This document shows, in pieces, positions 37,437 through 47,022 of a DNA stretch of 64,000 nucleotides. This DNA is from Clostridium_AD sp050717635. Its GTDB lineage: Bacteria > Bacillota > Clostridia > Clostridiales > Clostridiaceae. Within the stretch, counting starts at the first letter, position 1. Every line of letters starts with the position of its first letter. The notes below the pieces were generated by a model, which made no database searches, was not told the origin of the DNA, and saw nothing but the letters and a program-made list of their open reading frames with translations. Location: positions 124,001 to 188,000 of the forward strand of contig NZ_JBOITO010000039.1 of the NCBI RefSeq assembly GCF_050717635.1. Reading direction: 5' to 3'. The translations under genes were made by a program, and so were the position numbers.

Positions 37437-39891
37437 TACAACTCTCCTTCTTTACCACCCCAACTACAACGCCTAAAATTTTTGCCTCTTCACATTTAAT
37501 CTGTATTGGCTCATAGTTTTCATTTTCTGGTATCAAAAGGATTGTGTCTCCCATTTTCATGTATCTCTTTAAAGTTGCTGATTCTGCATCCGTAGCCACA
37601 GCAACGATTTCCCTATTTTCAGCAGTTTGTCTAACCTCCAGTACTACTAAGTCTCCATTATCAATATTTGCACCAATCATGCTATCTCCCTTAACCTTTA
37701 AAATAAAATGCTCACCATTATTCCCTACCCAATCAGTAGGCACGTAAAAGTTATCTTGAGCTTGAGAATTCATGTATATAGGTAGTCCTGCTGCTATTTC
37801 GCAGTAAATTTTAAGAGGTATTAAATTCATTTCATCGTAAGCATCATCACTTCCACTTTCACATATTGTAAGCTGTTCACTTTCATTCACATCTCTCGTA
37901 AATTTATATTTTCTGCTATGTTTTAAATCAATGTACTTATAATTCTCTAAAGAACTTGGTAGCATAGCCGTATTAAATTCAGGTATATCATCTATAACTT
38001 CAAAATCCTTATTAATAATAGTAACTTCGTTTCCGTTAGTTACAATTCCATATTGACAAGTATTACTGTTTGACATATAGGATTTTAATTGGTTTAAGCC
38101 ATTTTCTAGATTCGTATGGGGAGCTTTAACCTCCACGAATACGTATGGAATAGGATTATTGTTACTATAAATTTTAATAGCAACATCCACAAGTCCTATT
38201 TTAGAAAAATTATTAACTTTATATTCTACACTTATTAAATCTAGTGGATACTTATAAATATTATTTAATTCCTTTATAATCCACTGTCTTACTTTTTCTT
38301 CACATGAGTATATATCTATAATATTGTTCTTATAAGCATAATCTTCCATAGATACATTATAGAATTTACTTAATTTACATTTATACTTTAACTTTAAGAA
38401 CTTTGAATCTATATCTTCTAAAAATCTAGAAGGTTTACCACTGCTTGTTAAATACAATAGCTCGTTAGCCCTGGTCATTCCTACATATAGTAATTTTCTC
38501 TCCATAGTTTCTTGCATGCCTTCATCTTCTGCTTCTTGATAGGATAGATAAGGTATTATTCCTTCATTTAATCCTATTATAAATACAACTTTAAACTCTA
38601 ATCCCTTTATTGAATGAATTGTTAATAATTTTACTTTTTCCTCATCGAAATTTTCGTCAGTCTTTTCTAATAATTTACATGGCACTTTCTCTTTATCAAA
38701 GTATTCTTTTAATACTTTTAGTTGATTTTTATTTTTACCTACGATTACTATATCCTTATATGTGTATTGATCTATTAGGGTATTTTTTATTTCTTCAATA
38801 ATATAACCCGCTTCCTCCTTCGCGGTTTTAAACTGCGTACATGTAGGATAATACCCTTGCCTATCGATTAATGAAGGTTTTACAAAATTATCATCATTAA
38901 TTATATTTGGATCCTTATCTAAAAGACTATAAGCAGCCTGAGCAATTTGAGTAGTAGTCCTATAATTTTTTGATAGTACATTACTCTTACCACTCATATC
39001 AAAACCTATACTAGTGAAGCTTCTGCCTTTAACTAACCATGAATGTGGATAAATACTTTGAGCCATATCTGCTACAAACATAAAACTAGAATATTCTTTT
39101 TCATTATGAAGTGCTTTTAAAAATTCTAACTGAACTCTAGTTAAATCTTGACTTTCATCTACAATAATATGAGTATATTTTTTTATGCTTTCTTCCTTTA
39201 CCTGTTTTAATGCAAGTAAGCTTATATCTTTAAAATCAATAAATCCTGCATCATTTAATTTCTTATTATAAATACACATTAAATCGAAGATACCTTTTCT
39301 AACTGGTGAATTCTTCATTAATTTTTGCGGCCCATCCCCAGTTTGATTTCCCATTCTACCAAGCCTGTCTATATTTTGATATTCCTCAATTTCAGTGTAC
39401 TTTGATGCCTTTATCCACTGTATTTCATCGATTAAGAATTTCATATTTTTTTGTTCTAAGATTTTTACATTAGGATATAGCTTTCTACCTTCTGCAATAC
39501 TTTGAGCCATAAACTCATACATAATTTTATTATCTATAAGTAAATTTAAAGAAACCTTATGTGTCTTCTTATAAAGCTGAAAATATTTATATATAATGCT
39601 ATCTATAGTTACTATGTTTACTTTGTTCTGATCTATAACAAATATACTCGAAAAATCCATTTTAGTTTCATCCTCAATTTTGTTATAAATAAAATGAATA
39701 TAATTAACCAATGTTTTATTAAAAGTAACCATTAATATTGCATCATCCTCTGCAAAACAATAATGATTCAATAAAAACGGTATTCTACTTACTGCCACTG
39801 TGGTTTTACCAGATCCAGCTACCCCTTTAATCAAAAAATGTCCACTTGGTTTCCCCTGTATTAACTTTTGTTGTTCTACATTTAATTGCAT
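37426..39891 (-). CDS. UvrD helicase - PD-(D/E)XK nuclease - LexA-like S24 peptidase fusion
   Basis: An 821-aa protein with three modules. (1) A UvrD/Rep-type SF1 helicase, about residues 1-500: VAGSGKTTVAVSR near 20, IIVDESQDLTRVQ near 245, SIKGLEFKVVFIIGL near 430 and YVGMTRANELLYLTSSGKPS near 475. (2) A type I R-subunit-like nuclease fold near 540-640, VDVAIK then PYVFVEVKAP, the D...E-x-K pattern. (3) A LexA/UmuD-type S24 peptidase near 690-820 with an Ala-Gly site (IAAGLP, about 698), catalytic Ser in GDSMIGANIDNG (about 735) and Lys in ATLKRYM (about 773). The spacing matches LexA. It has no N-terminal HTH. A strong promoter lies upstream. RecA-stimulated self-cleavage is a plausible control, by inference. 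Confidence 0.85.
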   Translation of the reverse strand: MQLNVEQQKLIQGKPSGHFLIKGVAGSGKTTVAVSRIPFLLNHYCFAEDDAILMVTFNKTLVNYIHFIYNKIEDETKMDFSSIFVIDQNKVNIVTIDSIIYKYFQLYKKTHKVSLNLLIDNKIMYEFMAQSIAEGRKLYPNVKILEQKNMKFLIDEIQWIKASKYTEIEEYQNIDRLGRMGNQTGDGPQKLMKNSPVRKGIFDLMCIYNKKLNDAGFIDFKDISLLALKQVKEESIKKYTHIIVDESQDLTRVQLEFLKALHNEKEYSSFMFVADMAQSIYPHSWLVKGRSFTSIGFDMSGKSNVLSKNYRTTTQIAQAAYSLLDKDPNIINDDNFVKPSLIDRQGYYPTCTQFKTAKEEAGYIIEEIKNTLIDQYTYKDIVIVGKNKNQLKVLKEYFDKEKVPCKLLEKTDENFDEEKVKLLTIHSIKGLEFKVVFIIGLNEGIIPYLSYQEAEDEGMQETMERKLLYVGMTRANELLYLTSSGKPSRFLEDIDSKFLKLKYKCKLSKFYNVSMEDYAYKNNIIDIYSCEEKVRQWIIKELNNIYKYPLDLISVEYKVNNFSKIGLVDVAIKIYSNNNPIPYVFVEVKAPHTNLENGLNQLKSYMSNSNTCQYGIVTNGNEVTIINKDFEVIDDIPEFNTAMLPSSLENYKYIDLKHSRKYKFTRDVNESEQLTICESGSDDAYDEMNLIPLKIYCEIAAGLPIYMNSQAQDNFYVPTDWVGNNGEHFILKVKGDSMIGANIDNGDLVVLEVRQTAENREIVAVATDAESATLKRYMKMGDTILLIPENENYEPIQIKCEEAKILGVVVGVVKKESCNGK

Positions 39892-39930
39892 GTTTCAGCC
39901 CCCTGAAGATTAATTTACTAATATATATAT

Positions 39931-39959
39931 ATTATAGTATAAATTTGTCTATTTATCAA
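39931..39959 (-). promoter_or_regulatory. Promoter of the helicase-nuclease-S24 gene
   Basis: On the minus strand TTGATA, 17 bp, TATAAT, then an AGGGGG ribosome binding site before the ATG. The same promoter is preserved ahead of the decayed copy (55073-55101). A run of alternating TA lies just downstream. Confidence 0.75.
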
Positions 39960-39987
39960 AATATTACTCTAAAATTGTATAAAAAAA

Positions 39988-40015
39988 TAACCATCTAGAT
40001 TTTAACAGATGGTTA
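39988..40015 (-). terminator. Terminator of the lipoprotein gene
   Basis: TAACCATCT and AGATGGTTA form a 9-bp stem followed on the minus strand by seven T residues, 45 bp past the lipoprotein stop codon. Confidence 0.75.
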
Positions 40016-40059
40016 CTAAATAAAATATATACAAAAAAGTTTAAGGGAAGCCATTTAGC

Positions 40060-40590
40060 TTAGCTAATCCAAGTCATATTACATGACTTAAGCTCCCATT
40101 TCTCGTTTTTCTTTTGTGCCTCAAATGAGAATCCTATTGCACCATTCCCAGAACGCCATTTCCTTCCTTCAAAAGAAATTGAGTTTGATGAATCAGAAAT
40201 ATATTTACTTATTTCAAAAACAATTCCATCTTTAAAAAATAAATCTTTAACATACCCTTTATCCTTTAACTCATCGATATTCTTATCTAACATAGTTACA
40301 TGATATTTATCAGCAACATAAGTAAACAGCTGTTTTTTATCCTCTTTACTAAAATCTTTAAAACTTTTTGTATTTATACTAATGTATTTAATATCAGAAT
40401 TTAGTGCTGAGTCCATTTCCCATGCACTGTCAAAGGCTAATATATATGCTTTTGATTTTTCATTAATATTTTCTAATGTATATTCTGTATTAATTGTTGG
40501 TTTTGTTTCATTTTTCCGAACTGTAGTTGAATTAGTGCAACCAGTTAATATTAAACCGCATAAAACAACTATTAGAATCCTTTTTTTCAA
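40060..40590 (-). CDS. Small lipoprotein of unknown function
   Basis: A protein of about 176 aa. The start is taken as TTG at 40590 because AGAGGTG lies 6 bp upstream; the frame runs further up without a site. A signal peptide KKRILIVVLCGLILTGC ends in a lipobox, with the lipidated Cys near residue 18, so the protein is anchored on the outer face of the membrane. The mature part (WEMDSALNSD, then KWRSGNGAIGFSFEAQ and a final SCNMTWIS) looks like a conserved clostridial peptidyl domain that I cannot name. It has its own terminator and is probably a host gene rather than part of a defence operon. Confidence 0.7.
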   Translation of the reverse strand: MKKRILIVVLCGLILTGCTNSTTVRKNETKPTINTEYTLENINEKSKAYILAFDSAWEMDSALNSDIKYISINTKSFKDFSKEDKKQLFTYVADKYHVTMLDKNIDELKDKGYVKDLFFKDGIVFEISKYISDSSNSISFEGRKWRSGNGAIGFSFEAQKKNEKWELKSCNMTWIS

Positions 40591-40779
40591 ATAAATCACC
40601 TCTTTCAGTATTATTGTAAGGTTCATTAAACTCTACTATATAATTAGACGTCTAAAATAGCTAATTGGTTTTAAATTAATTATATTTTTTATCGCCAAAT
40701 AATTAGGATTTCCCTGTACTACCGTTATGGAATATTGCATTTTAAGAACAAATATGTAGTGCCTAAATCTTCTTTCTTA

Positions 40780-41082
40780 TCAGTAAATATCTCTGTTAAA
40801 CTTGTTTCCCTCGTCTTTATCGCTCATCGGGACTCTATACTTGCTATCTTCAATTATTACTCTTACCGGGTCAGGAACACCAAAATAGATACGGTAAGTG
40901 TTTCCTGGGTACTTAGCTGAAATTCTATCAACGTTATCCAAAAATTTAATGTCCGTTTTATTCACATCATCTAATTTATCTTTATCTACATTAATAAACC
41001 AAAATTCACAGTGGCTATTAGAAAGTAAAACTTGTCCACATACGCTTCCAAATTTTACTACGGGGTCGTACCAGCCAACTAT
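40780..41082 (-). pseudogene. Gene fragment of unknown family
   Basis: An open frame of about 100 codons without a credible start reads GWYDPVVKFGSVCGQVLLSN, then CEFWFIN and YPGNTYRIYFGVPDPVRVI. Part of it recurs as an insertion at 3095-3175. The conservation of the coding-like pattern suggests a remnant of a real gene. I cannot assign the family. Confidence 0.45.
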
Positions 41083-41115
41083 TTATTCCCTTTTGCAGTA
41101 TTAAATAGTTGGCTG
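41072..41115. terminator. 14-bp perfect hairpin
   Basis: CAGCCAACTATTTA and its exact complement surround a 16-nt loop. The related insertion at 3.1 kb keeps the left arm but not the right. It may be a transcription terminator or a mobile-element end. Confidence 0.45.
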
Positions 41116-41185
41116 AATTGGGGCAATAATGTTTAAATTATCTCTGCTTGTACTTTTACAAATTTGTTTGAACATTACTTATGTT

Positions 41186-41647
41186 CTAATCCCACATAAT
41201 CATTGAGCTACAGTCTTCAATTAAACTCTTCTTACCACACTTAGGGCAATGATATCTCGGTAAATTAATAGCTTCCCCACATTCTTTTACATCTGTTTTA
41301 ATATTCTCTGCTTCATAAAGAACAGCCTTACATTTAGTACATTTATATTCAGGCACAAAAGCTCCACTCTCATATTTAACTTCATAAGCAAATCGCTCAT
41401 AAAACTCGCCGCATTTATTACATACAAAAATTTTATGCCCATATTCTTTAGAAATTCTCCCCTTTTTTTCTTTGATTAGTTCCCTAACTAAGCTTAATGT
41501 TTTTTTAGACCTAATAAGGCTAGGAAGTAATTGAAATCCTGAATCTACATCCTGAATATTACTGGGACTATACATCATTCCAACCCCAATAATAAATTGT
41601 TTTTCATAATCGCACTCAGTACATCTAATACCATAACTGCTACCCAT
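41186..41647 (-). CDS. Zinc-ribbon protein
   Basis: A 153-aa protein with four Cys-x2-Cys knuckles: CTEC near residue 9, CNKC near 76, CTKC near 103 and CPKC near 134. It probably forms two zinc ribbons. The middle is charged and helical. It sits 9 bp downstream of the 205-aa unknown gene and at the end of the SNF2/PLD cluster. It could bind nucleic acid or stabilise a complex; nothing shows a specific role. Confidence 0.6.
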   Translation of the reverse strand: MGSSYGIRCTECDYEKQFIIGVGMMYSPSNIQDVDSGFQLLPSLIRSKKTLSLVRELIKEKKGRISKEYGHKIFVCNKCGEFYERFAYEVKYESGAFVPEYKCTKCKAVLYEAENIKTDVKECGEAINLPRYHCPKCGKKSLIEDCSSMIMWD

Positions 41648-41656
41648 TTTATCCTC

Positions 41657-42274
41657 CTATTTGGTATTATCAAATTCTATTTTAAATCCCTCATTTATAA
41701 ATGCACATTTAATAAAACTTTTTAAGAAATTGCTATAAATTTCACAATGTTTAACTATCTCATCAAGAGATGACTTTTTAAATTTGCTAATTAAAAGAAA
41801 TTTTTCATTCTTATGAAACAATATTTCAGAACCATACTCCTCTATTTCTGAACTTGTACTGTTATCAAAAAATTTCGAAATATTTCTAACTAAATATATA
41901 TTTTCATTATCTTCTAATGCTTCTGCTAATTCTATTTGATAAAAATTATAGCCAAAAGCTGAATCAAAATCATTACACTCACAAGTTAATGATATATTTA
42001 TACTATATTTATTTCCAACTAGGTTTCTCTCCCATATTTCTAATTCCATAAGATATTTTTTACCTTTATACTCAACAACATCAGGTGATTCATTATTAAA
42101 AAATGAGCATAAATAGTCAAAATCAATAATACTTACTGCTAATGATACGCTGTCAATAGTAATGCTAATATCTAATTTTGGTATTTCTAATTGTATTTTT
42201 TCACTAGTAAAATCTGCATTAAATAATACATCTTTAAACTTATCAATATTAATATGGCTAATACTTTTATACAA
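41657..42274 (-). CDS. Unknown 205-aa protein
   Basis: An acidic, alpha/beta-looking protein with no motif I recognise. It lies 21 bp downstream of the SNF2 helicase gene and 9 bp upstream of the zinc-ribbon gene, both on the same strand, so it is likely in that operon. Its size and acidity would suit an immunity or accessory protein, but there is no direct evidence. Confidence 0.55.
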   Translation of the reverse strand: MYKSISHINIDKFKDVLFNADFTSEKIQLEIPKLDISITIDSVSLAVSIIDFDYLCSFFNNESPDVVEYKGKKYLMELEIWERNLVGNKYSINISLTCECNDFDSAFGYNFYQIELAEALEDNENIYLVRNISKFFDNSTSSEIEEYGSEILFHKNEKFLLISKFKKSSLDEIVKHCEIYSNFLKSFIKCAFINEGFKIEFDNTK

Positions 42275-42295
42275 ATTAATTCATCCTCCTCAGAC

Positions 42296-45112
42296 TTATT
42301 TAACCCCTAAATCAATTTTAATATTTTTAAATACTCCTGGTGAAATATTAGTTACATAAGGGTCAATATCAAAGGTATCCCACTGAGGTGTACCCCCAAG
42401 TATTAGGTTGAACCATTTTTCTCTGTCTTTTACGGTTTTATAAATACTCTCATCAATTGTATTTTTAATATAAGGATAAAACACATCTAATGTTTCACTG
42501 CCACCTTCCGCACGAAGTCTAGAGATAAGACTATTGATTCTGTCAATTCTTCCAACCCTTTGTTCCATAGATGCTGGATTCCATTCTAAATCATAATGTG
42601 TGACTCTCTTACACTCCACCTGTAAATCAATACCCTCTTGCATAGTCGCTGTTGCTACTAGTACCTGTGGATAGAATGGAGTATTAAATCCAGCTTTTAT
42701 TCTTTCTCTTGCATCCATTGTAGTTGCGCCTGTAATTATATCTACAATATTACTACTCTTTAATCCTAGCTGCATAGCTTCCCTAGTGGCTGTAGGTGCT
42801 TTTAAATAATTATCCATGAATCTGTCATATGCTTTTTCCCAATCAAGTAAATCACCGCGTTTAAATGTTTTATTAATACAATAACTATCATCTTTATCTA
42901 CATTTTTATCATTTATGTTTCTTAGTTCAACGAAAAATCGTTTATCTTTACGAAGAAAACCAATCAATGATGAAACTAAATCATACCGTTCTACCGGATT
43001 TAATTTATTCAGACGGTCACCATATCTAGCCCATATACCTTGATAAGTCAAAATATTATTAATTACTTTTACAGAAATGGTTCTCAATTCATTATCAATA
43101 TCTTCTACAGAGTCTATCTCATCATCATTCTGTATTAAATTGACCCCTAGCTCTATATAATTCTTATTTAAAATGTTCTGTACTGTCATATACCACTGCT
43201 CTGACTCTTTCTTAATAATACATTTCCAATTATTTAGTTTAGGTAGTGTTAACTTGAATACCAAATGTTCTATAATTCTTTTTAAATACATATAGTTTGC
43301 TTTTACTGTTGAATTATATCTTACATATAACTTTGAAGCTTCTTCCGCTATGTCAGAAGCCTTTGGCAACATGCTCTTTTTTCCTTTGCAAATTTCTATA
43401 ATTGGTATAAGCACTGAGTAAATGTAGTTCTCTTGAAGTAAAAACCACGCTGGATCCTGCTTGTTGTAAAATCTTCTGCAATAATTTTCAAAACCCTTTA
43501 ATTGATTTTCTGGAAATAATCGTTTTATATCTGACTGATAGGACTTACTAAGTCGATTGGATATACTGTCTTTTAGTTCTGATACTGTATGAATTCTATT
43601 ACAGAAAACTAAAGTCTTTTCACCATTTTTCAAATTAGCTGCTACTTCATCTGCTACACAATTTATCTTTGGATGCTTTATTTTTTCAATGTTCATTGCT
43701 TTTAACATATTTAATGATGGTAAGTTTTTATTGTATATACTTGTACTTTTAGCTGTCCTAAACGATGATGTAAATGATTGTTTTACATTTGCAATAAAAG
43801 TTTGCTCTCCACTTGCTAGTATCTCATATATGGTTTTTTCCATCATAGCAAAAGGTAAGTAAGATTCACTTGTAAGTGGAATGCCATCTTTTTCATCAGT
43901 ATCCAGGGCTCCTATTATTTCTTTTCGATATTTATCCTTATTTTTAACATTTCGAACTATAAGGGGTCGCATAATTTTTTCAAGTTTTTTCTTCTGCTGG
44001 CAAAGGTCTAAATATACTTGGTAAGTCTCTTTAATATCAAAATTAACTTCTTCTAGCTGGTTACCATTTATCAACTGTTCAAGTATGCAATTATCTGCTG
44101 GAGTTAAATTCCTAACGTAACGTTCAAATTCATTGGTATACATGATGTACTTTTGCATTTCACTAAATAAAGTTTCAGTTTTTCCTTTAAATTTTGTTAT
44201 TTCTTCTTTTGATGCTCTTCCTGCCTCAAACAAACACATTACTGATTTAAGTTCACCTTCACTTAATTGAAAAGGTGTTGCAGTTAGAAATATAGCCTTA
44301 TCAAAGTTCTTATTTATTGCACTTTCTAAAGACTGTCTCTTAACAGTATCCTCATTCTTCATTTTATGAGCTTCATCTAATATTAGTAGGGAGGCCTTAG
44401 GGATAATTGAATTAATTACCTTATACCTTAATTCTTTTATTTCCTTCCAGATATAATTTATGGTATCCTGATTAATCTCTTGTGATGATATTTCTGCCTT
44501 ATCTAAGCTCTCATACCACGACTCATCTATACACTCATAAGAAATACCCATGTCACTGAACTCTGATGGACTTCTTACACTTGCATCTCCACCTAAAGCT
44601 TTTAATACCTTTTCTCTGGTCTTTCCCCAAAAACGCTTATGTTTGAACCAACAGGATAAAAAGAAGCTTTTCTCATGTTTCCAACCCATAGATGAAAATA
44701 TATTAATAGGAATTAATAATACCTTTGCATGTTTTGATTTTTCAGAAATCTGGCTAATATAGGAAGAATATTCTCTCTCTATCTCTGCTACTTGCTCTAT
44801 TTTAAGAGAGGACCCGCTTGTATTAAGGTTTACTTCGATAAAATTTCTAATGTCACCATACCACTTATTATTTAGAAGCCAATTAGGCGTCACTATAACT
44901 ACAGACTTCTTGGGGTATTTATTTAAAAAATATACCGCTGTTGCAAATGCAATGTAGGTTTTTCCCATACCAACATCATCACCAAGAATAACACCAGGAG
45001 ATTGTTCCAACATGTTAATCAATGTTGCACAAGTTTTAGTCTGTAGCTTTGCCGATTCTTTATCTATACTTTTTGATAAATCAAATAGTTTAACAAGTTC
45101 TTTTGCATCCAT
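42296..45112 (-). CDS. SNF2-type SF2 helicase
   Basis: A 938-aa protein. GDDVGMGKTYIAFATAVYF (Walker A) near residue 45, LLILDEAHKMKNEDTV near 235, FLTATPFQLSEGE near 268, and ATATMQEGIDLQ plus WNPASMEQRVGRIDR near 845-880 form the RapA/SNF2 set. A long helical insertion separates the two lobes. It starts 3 bp after the PLD gene. Helicase/PLD pairs occur in DISARM and other defence systems, but no methylase or DUF1998 protein is adjacent here, so I do not assign a named system. Confidence 0.8.
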   Translation of the reverse strand: MDAKELVKLFDLSKSIDKESAKLQTKTCATLINMLEQSPGVILGDDVGMGKTYIAFATAVYFLNKYPKKSVVIVTPNWLLNNKWYGDIRNFIEVNLNTSGSSLKIEQVAEIEREYSSYISQISEKSKHAKVLLIPINIFSSMGWKHEKSFFLSCWFKHKRFWGKTREKVLKALGGDASVRSPSEFSDMGISYECIDESWYESLDKAEISSQEINQDTINYIWKEIKELRYKVINSIIPKASLLILDEAHKMKNEDTVKRQSLESAINKNFDKAIFLTATPFQLSEGELKSVMCLFEAGRASKEEITKFKGKTETLFSEMQKYIMYTNEFERYVRNLTPADNCILEQLINGNQLEEVNFDIKETYQVYLDLCQQKKKLEKIMRPLIVRNVKNKDKYRKEIIGALDTDEKDGIPLTSESYLPFAMMEKTIYEILASGEQTFIANVKQSFTSSFRTAKSTSIYNKNLPSLNMLKAMNIEKIKHPKINCVADEVAANLKNGEKTLVFCNRIHTVSELKDSISNRLSKSYQSDIKRLFPENQLKGFENYCRRFYNKQDPAWFLLQENYIYSVLIPIIEICKGKKSMLPKASDIAEEASKLYVRYNSTVKANYMYLKRIIEHLVFKLTLPKLNNWKCIIKKESEQWYMTVQNILNKNYIELGVNLIQNDDEIDSVEDIDNELRTISVKVINNILTYQGIWARYGDRLNKLNPVERYDLVSSLIGFLRKDKRFFVELRNINDKNVDKDDSYCINKTFKRGDLLDWEKAYDRFMDNYLKAPTATREAMQLGLKSSNIVDIITGATTMDARERIKAGFNTPFYPQVLVATATMQEGIDLQVECKRVTHYDLEWNPASMEQRVGRIDRINSLISRLRAEGGSETLDVFYPYIKNTIDESIYKTVKDREKWFNLILGGTPQWDTFDIDPYVTNISPGVFKNIKIDLGVK

Positions 45113-45115
45113 ATA

Positions 45116-47022
45116 TTACACCTCCAAGCCATATCCCTTTAACATTAATAGATATTGATTTTTAAGATTTCCTCTTGAAACTTTTACAATCTTCATCACA
45201 GTAGCCTTTGCTTCTTTCATAAGCTCGTTAAGCACCTGTTTCTTATAAATATCTTTTAACCAATCCTCTTGGTATTCTAAATGTTCTACTACATTCCAAA
45301 TTTCAATTAGAAACAAAAATGTTTCACCATCACCAGTTACTTTCTTTTTATAATCTTCTAAAATCATACCGACTAGATTTTTAATTCCGATAGTTGAAGT
45401 AAGATAGTTATAAAAAGAATTCTCAGTATAATAAGGTAGCTCAAGCCCCTGTTTTAAAGAAGCTATTGCTTTAAAAAACCTCTGTAAATTCTGCCTAAAA
45501 AATATCATCACTGCTGGTGGATTGACTTCATTTTGTCCTGCACTTAATCTTTTTTTACGTTCTAACTCTGACATACTTTTATATTTACCAGCTAGATAAT
45601 CAATAATATCCTTCATGTCAATATCAAATGAAAGTTTCAAATCCTCAGTGACTATACCTTCTTTATTCGGTATTAAAATTGGGACAAAAAAAATAAACTC
45701 GTCACAAACAACCTTTAAGTCCTGTGGTCTCTTCAAAGAAAAGTTCTTTATTAGTTTTTCTGTAATAATTCCAGTTACAATCGTTAATACATGATCATTA
45801 TAATAAATTTTAAAAGGTACTGACATCTTCTTAATATTAAATTCAATGATCAAATCTATACCATTGTATACTGCACTATTTACAAAACAAGTCGGCTTAT
45901 TTGCTGGTTCTTCCTGTTCTACAAACAATAATTTATCAGCCGTAACCTTGGTGCAGTTTGGTATTAGCAATTTTGATTTTGTATAATTCAAAATGCCAAT
46001 TTCAATGTTTCTTAGCTTCTCTACACTTGATCTCATTGCATTATTTGTAAAATTCACTGATCCACTAAGATACAAATTATATCCATTGTCAAACTCGGCA
46101 TAAATTAGTTTTGCATGCAAAGTTCTTGGAATAGAATCCTCATCTTCTCGTTCCCATTCTCTTTCTACAACAAATAACCCTAGGTCTTTGTATTTCGCTG
46201 TTATTTCCTTGAATATTCCAACCGGAGCATTTACCATATATTTTTCTTCTTGCTTGTTATAATAAGCAGGAAAACATATTTTTATTTTTACATTAGTGTA
46301 TTTAATTTTAAGCTCGTCAAAAAATGACATGAGCAAAGTACTTTCTATTTCCTTTTCTCTATCATTTTCAAAAATGGAGACATAACCGTAATAGTTTTAC
46401 ATTTACCATTACACTTTTTTAGTTCGTCTTGTATCTTATCAAAGACAGTTTGTTTTACACAAGTAGATATCACCTTTGGAAAAGCTTCGGCAAACTGACA
46501 CTTTCCTAAATATTTTCTTATTTCTTGTACAGCAACAACTTTGTCCAATTTATATTTTCTATTCATAAATATAAGGATGTCATTCAGTTCTTTTGAAATA
46601 GAGTTGATCTTATCTAAGTATAAATCTTCATACCATACAAGCTCTGCATTATAACAAAGACCTGATTTTGTTATATTTCCTGAAGATATAATAACCCTTA
46701 AATATTCCTTGAATAAAAGCATATAGCATTTAGGATGAAATGTTTGTGTACCCACTACAATATGGTCATAAAGAAAGGTTCTTCCACCATTAAATTGCTT
46801 TGCATCGGAAATAACGGCCACCGGAACTTCTTTTAACCTTAATTCAATTTGATTTCGAAATCTAAGTTCATTTTCATTTGGATCATCTACAATTCCAAGA
46901 AAAGCTGGAAGCACATGATGTTCAAATAATCCTGCATCAAATCCATAGGTCATAAATAAAGCTGATATTGGCAAATTACCACTATTATCTACTATATCAA
47001 AAAAATCAGTATATTTCACCAT
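45116..47022 (-). pseudogene. PLD-family nuclease gene split by a one-base deletion
   Basis: Two consecutive frames (46345-47022 and 45116-46336) each carry one half of a phospholipase-D-type active site: FHPKCYMLLFKEYLRVIISSGNIT in the first and LHAKLIYAEFDNGYNLYLSGSVNFT in the second. Adding one T to the T5 run at 46370-46374 (minus strand) joins them as SPFFENDREKEIESTLLMSFFDEL, a smooth protein of about 635 aa. It is either a recent frameshift, slippage that is corrected at expression, or a sequencing error. Its 5' end overlaps the 441-aa gene by 17 bp. Confidence 0.8.
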
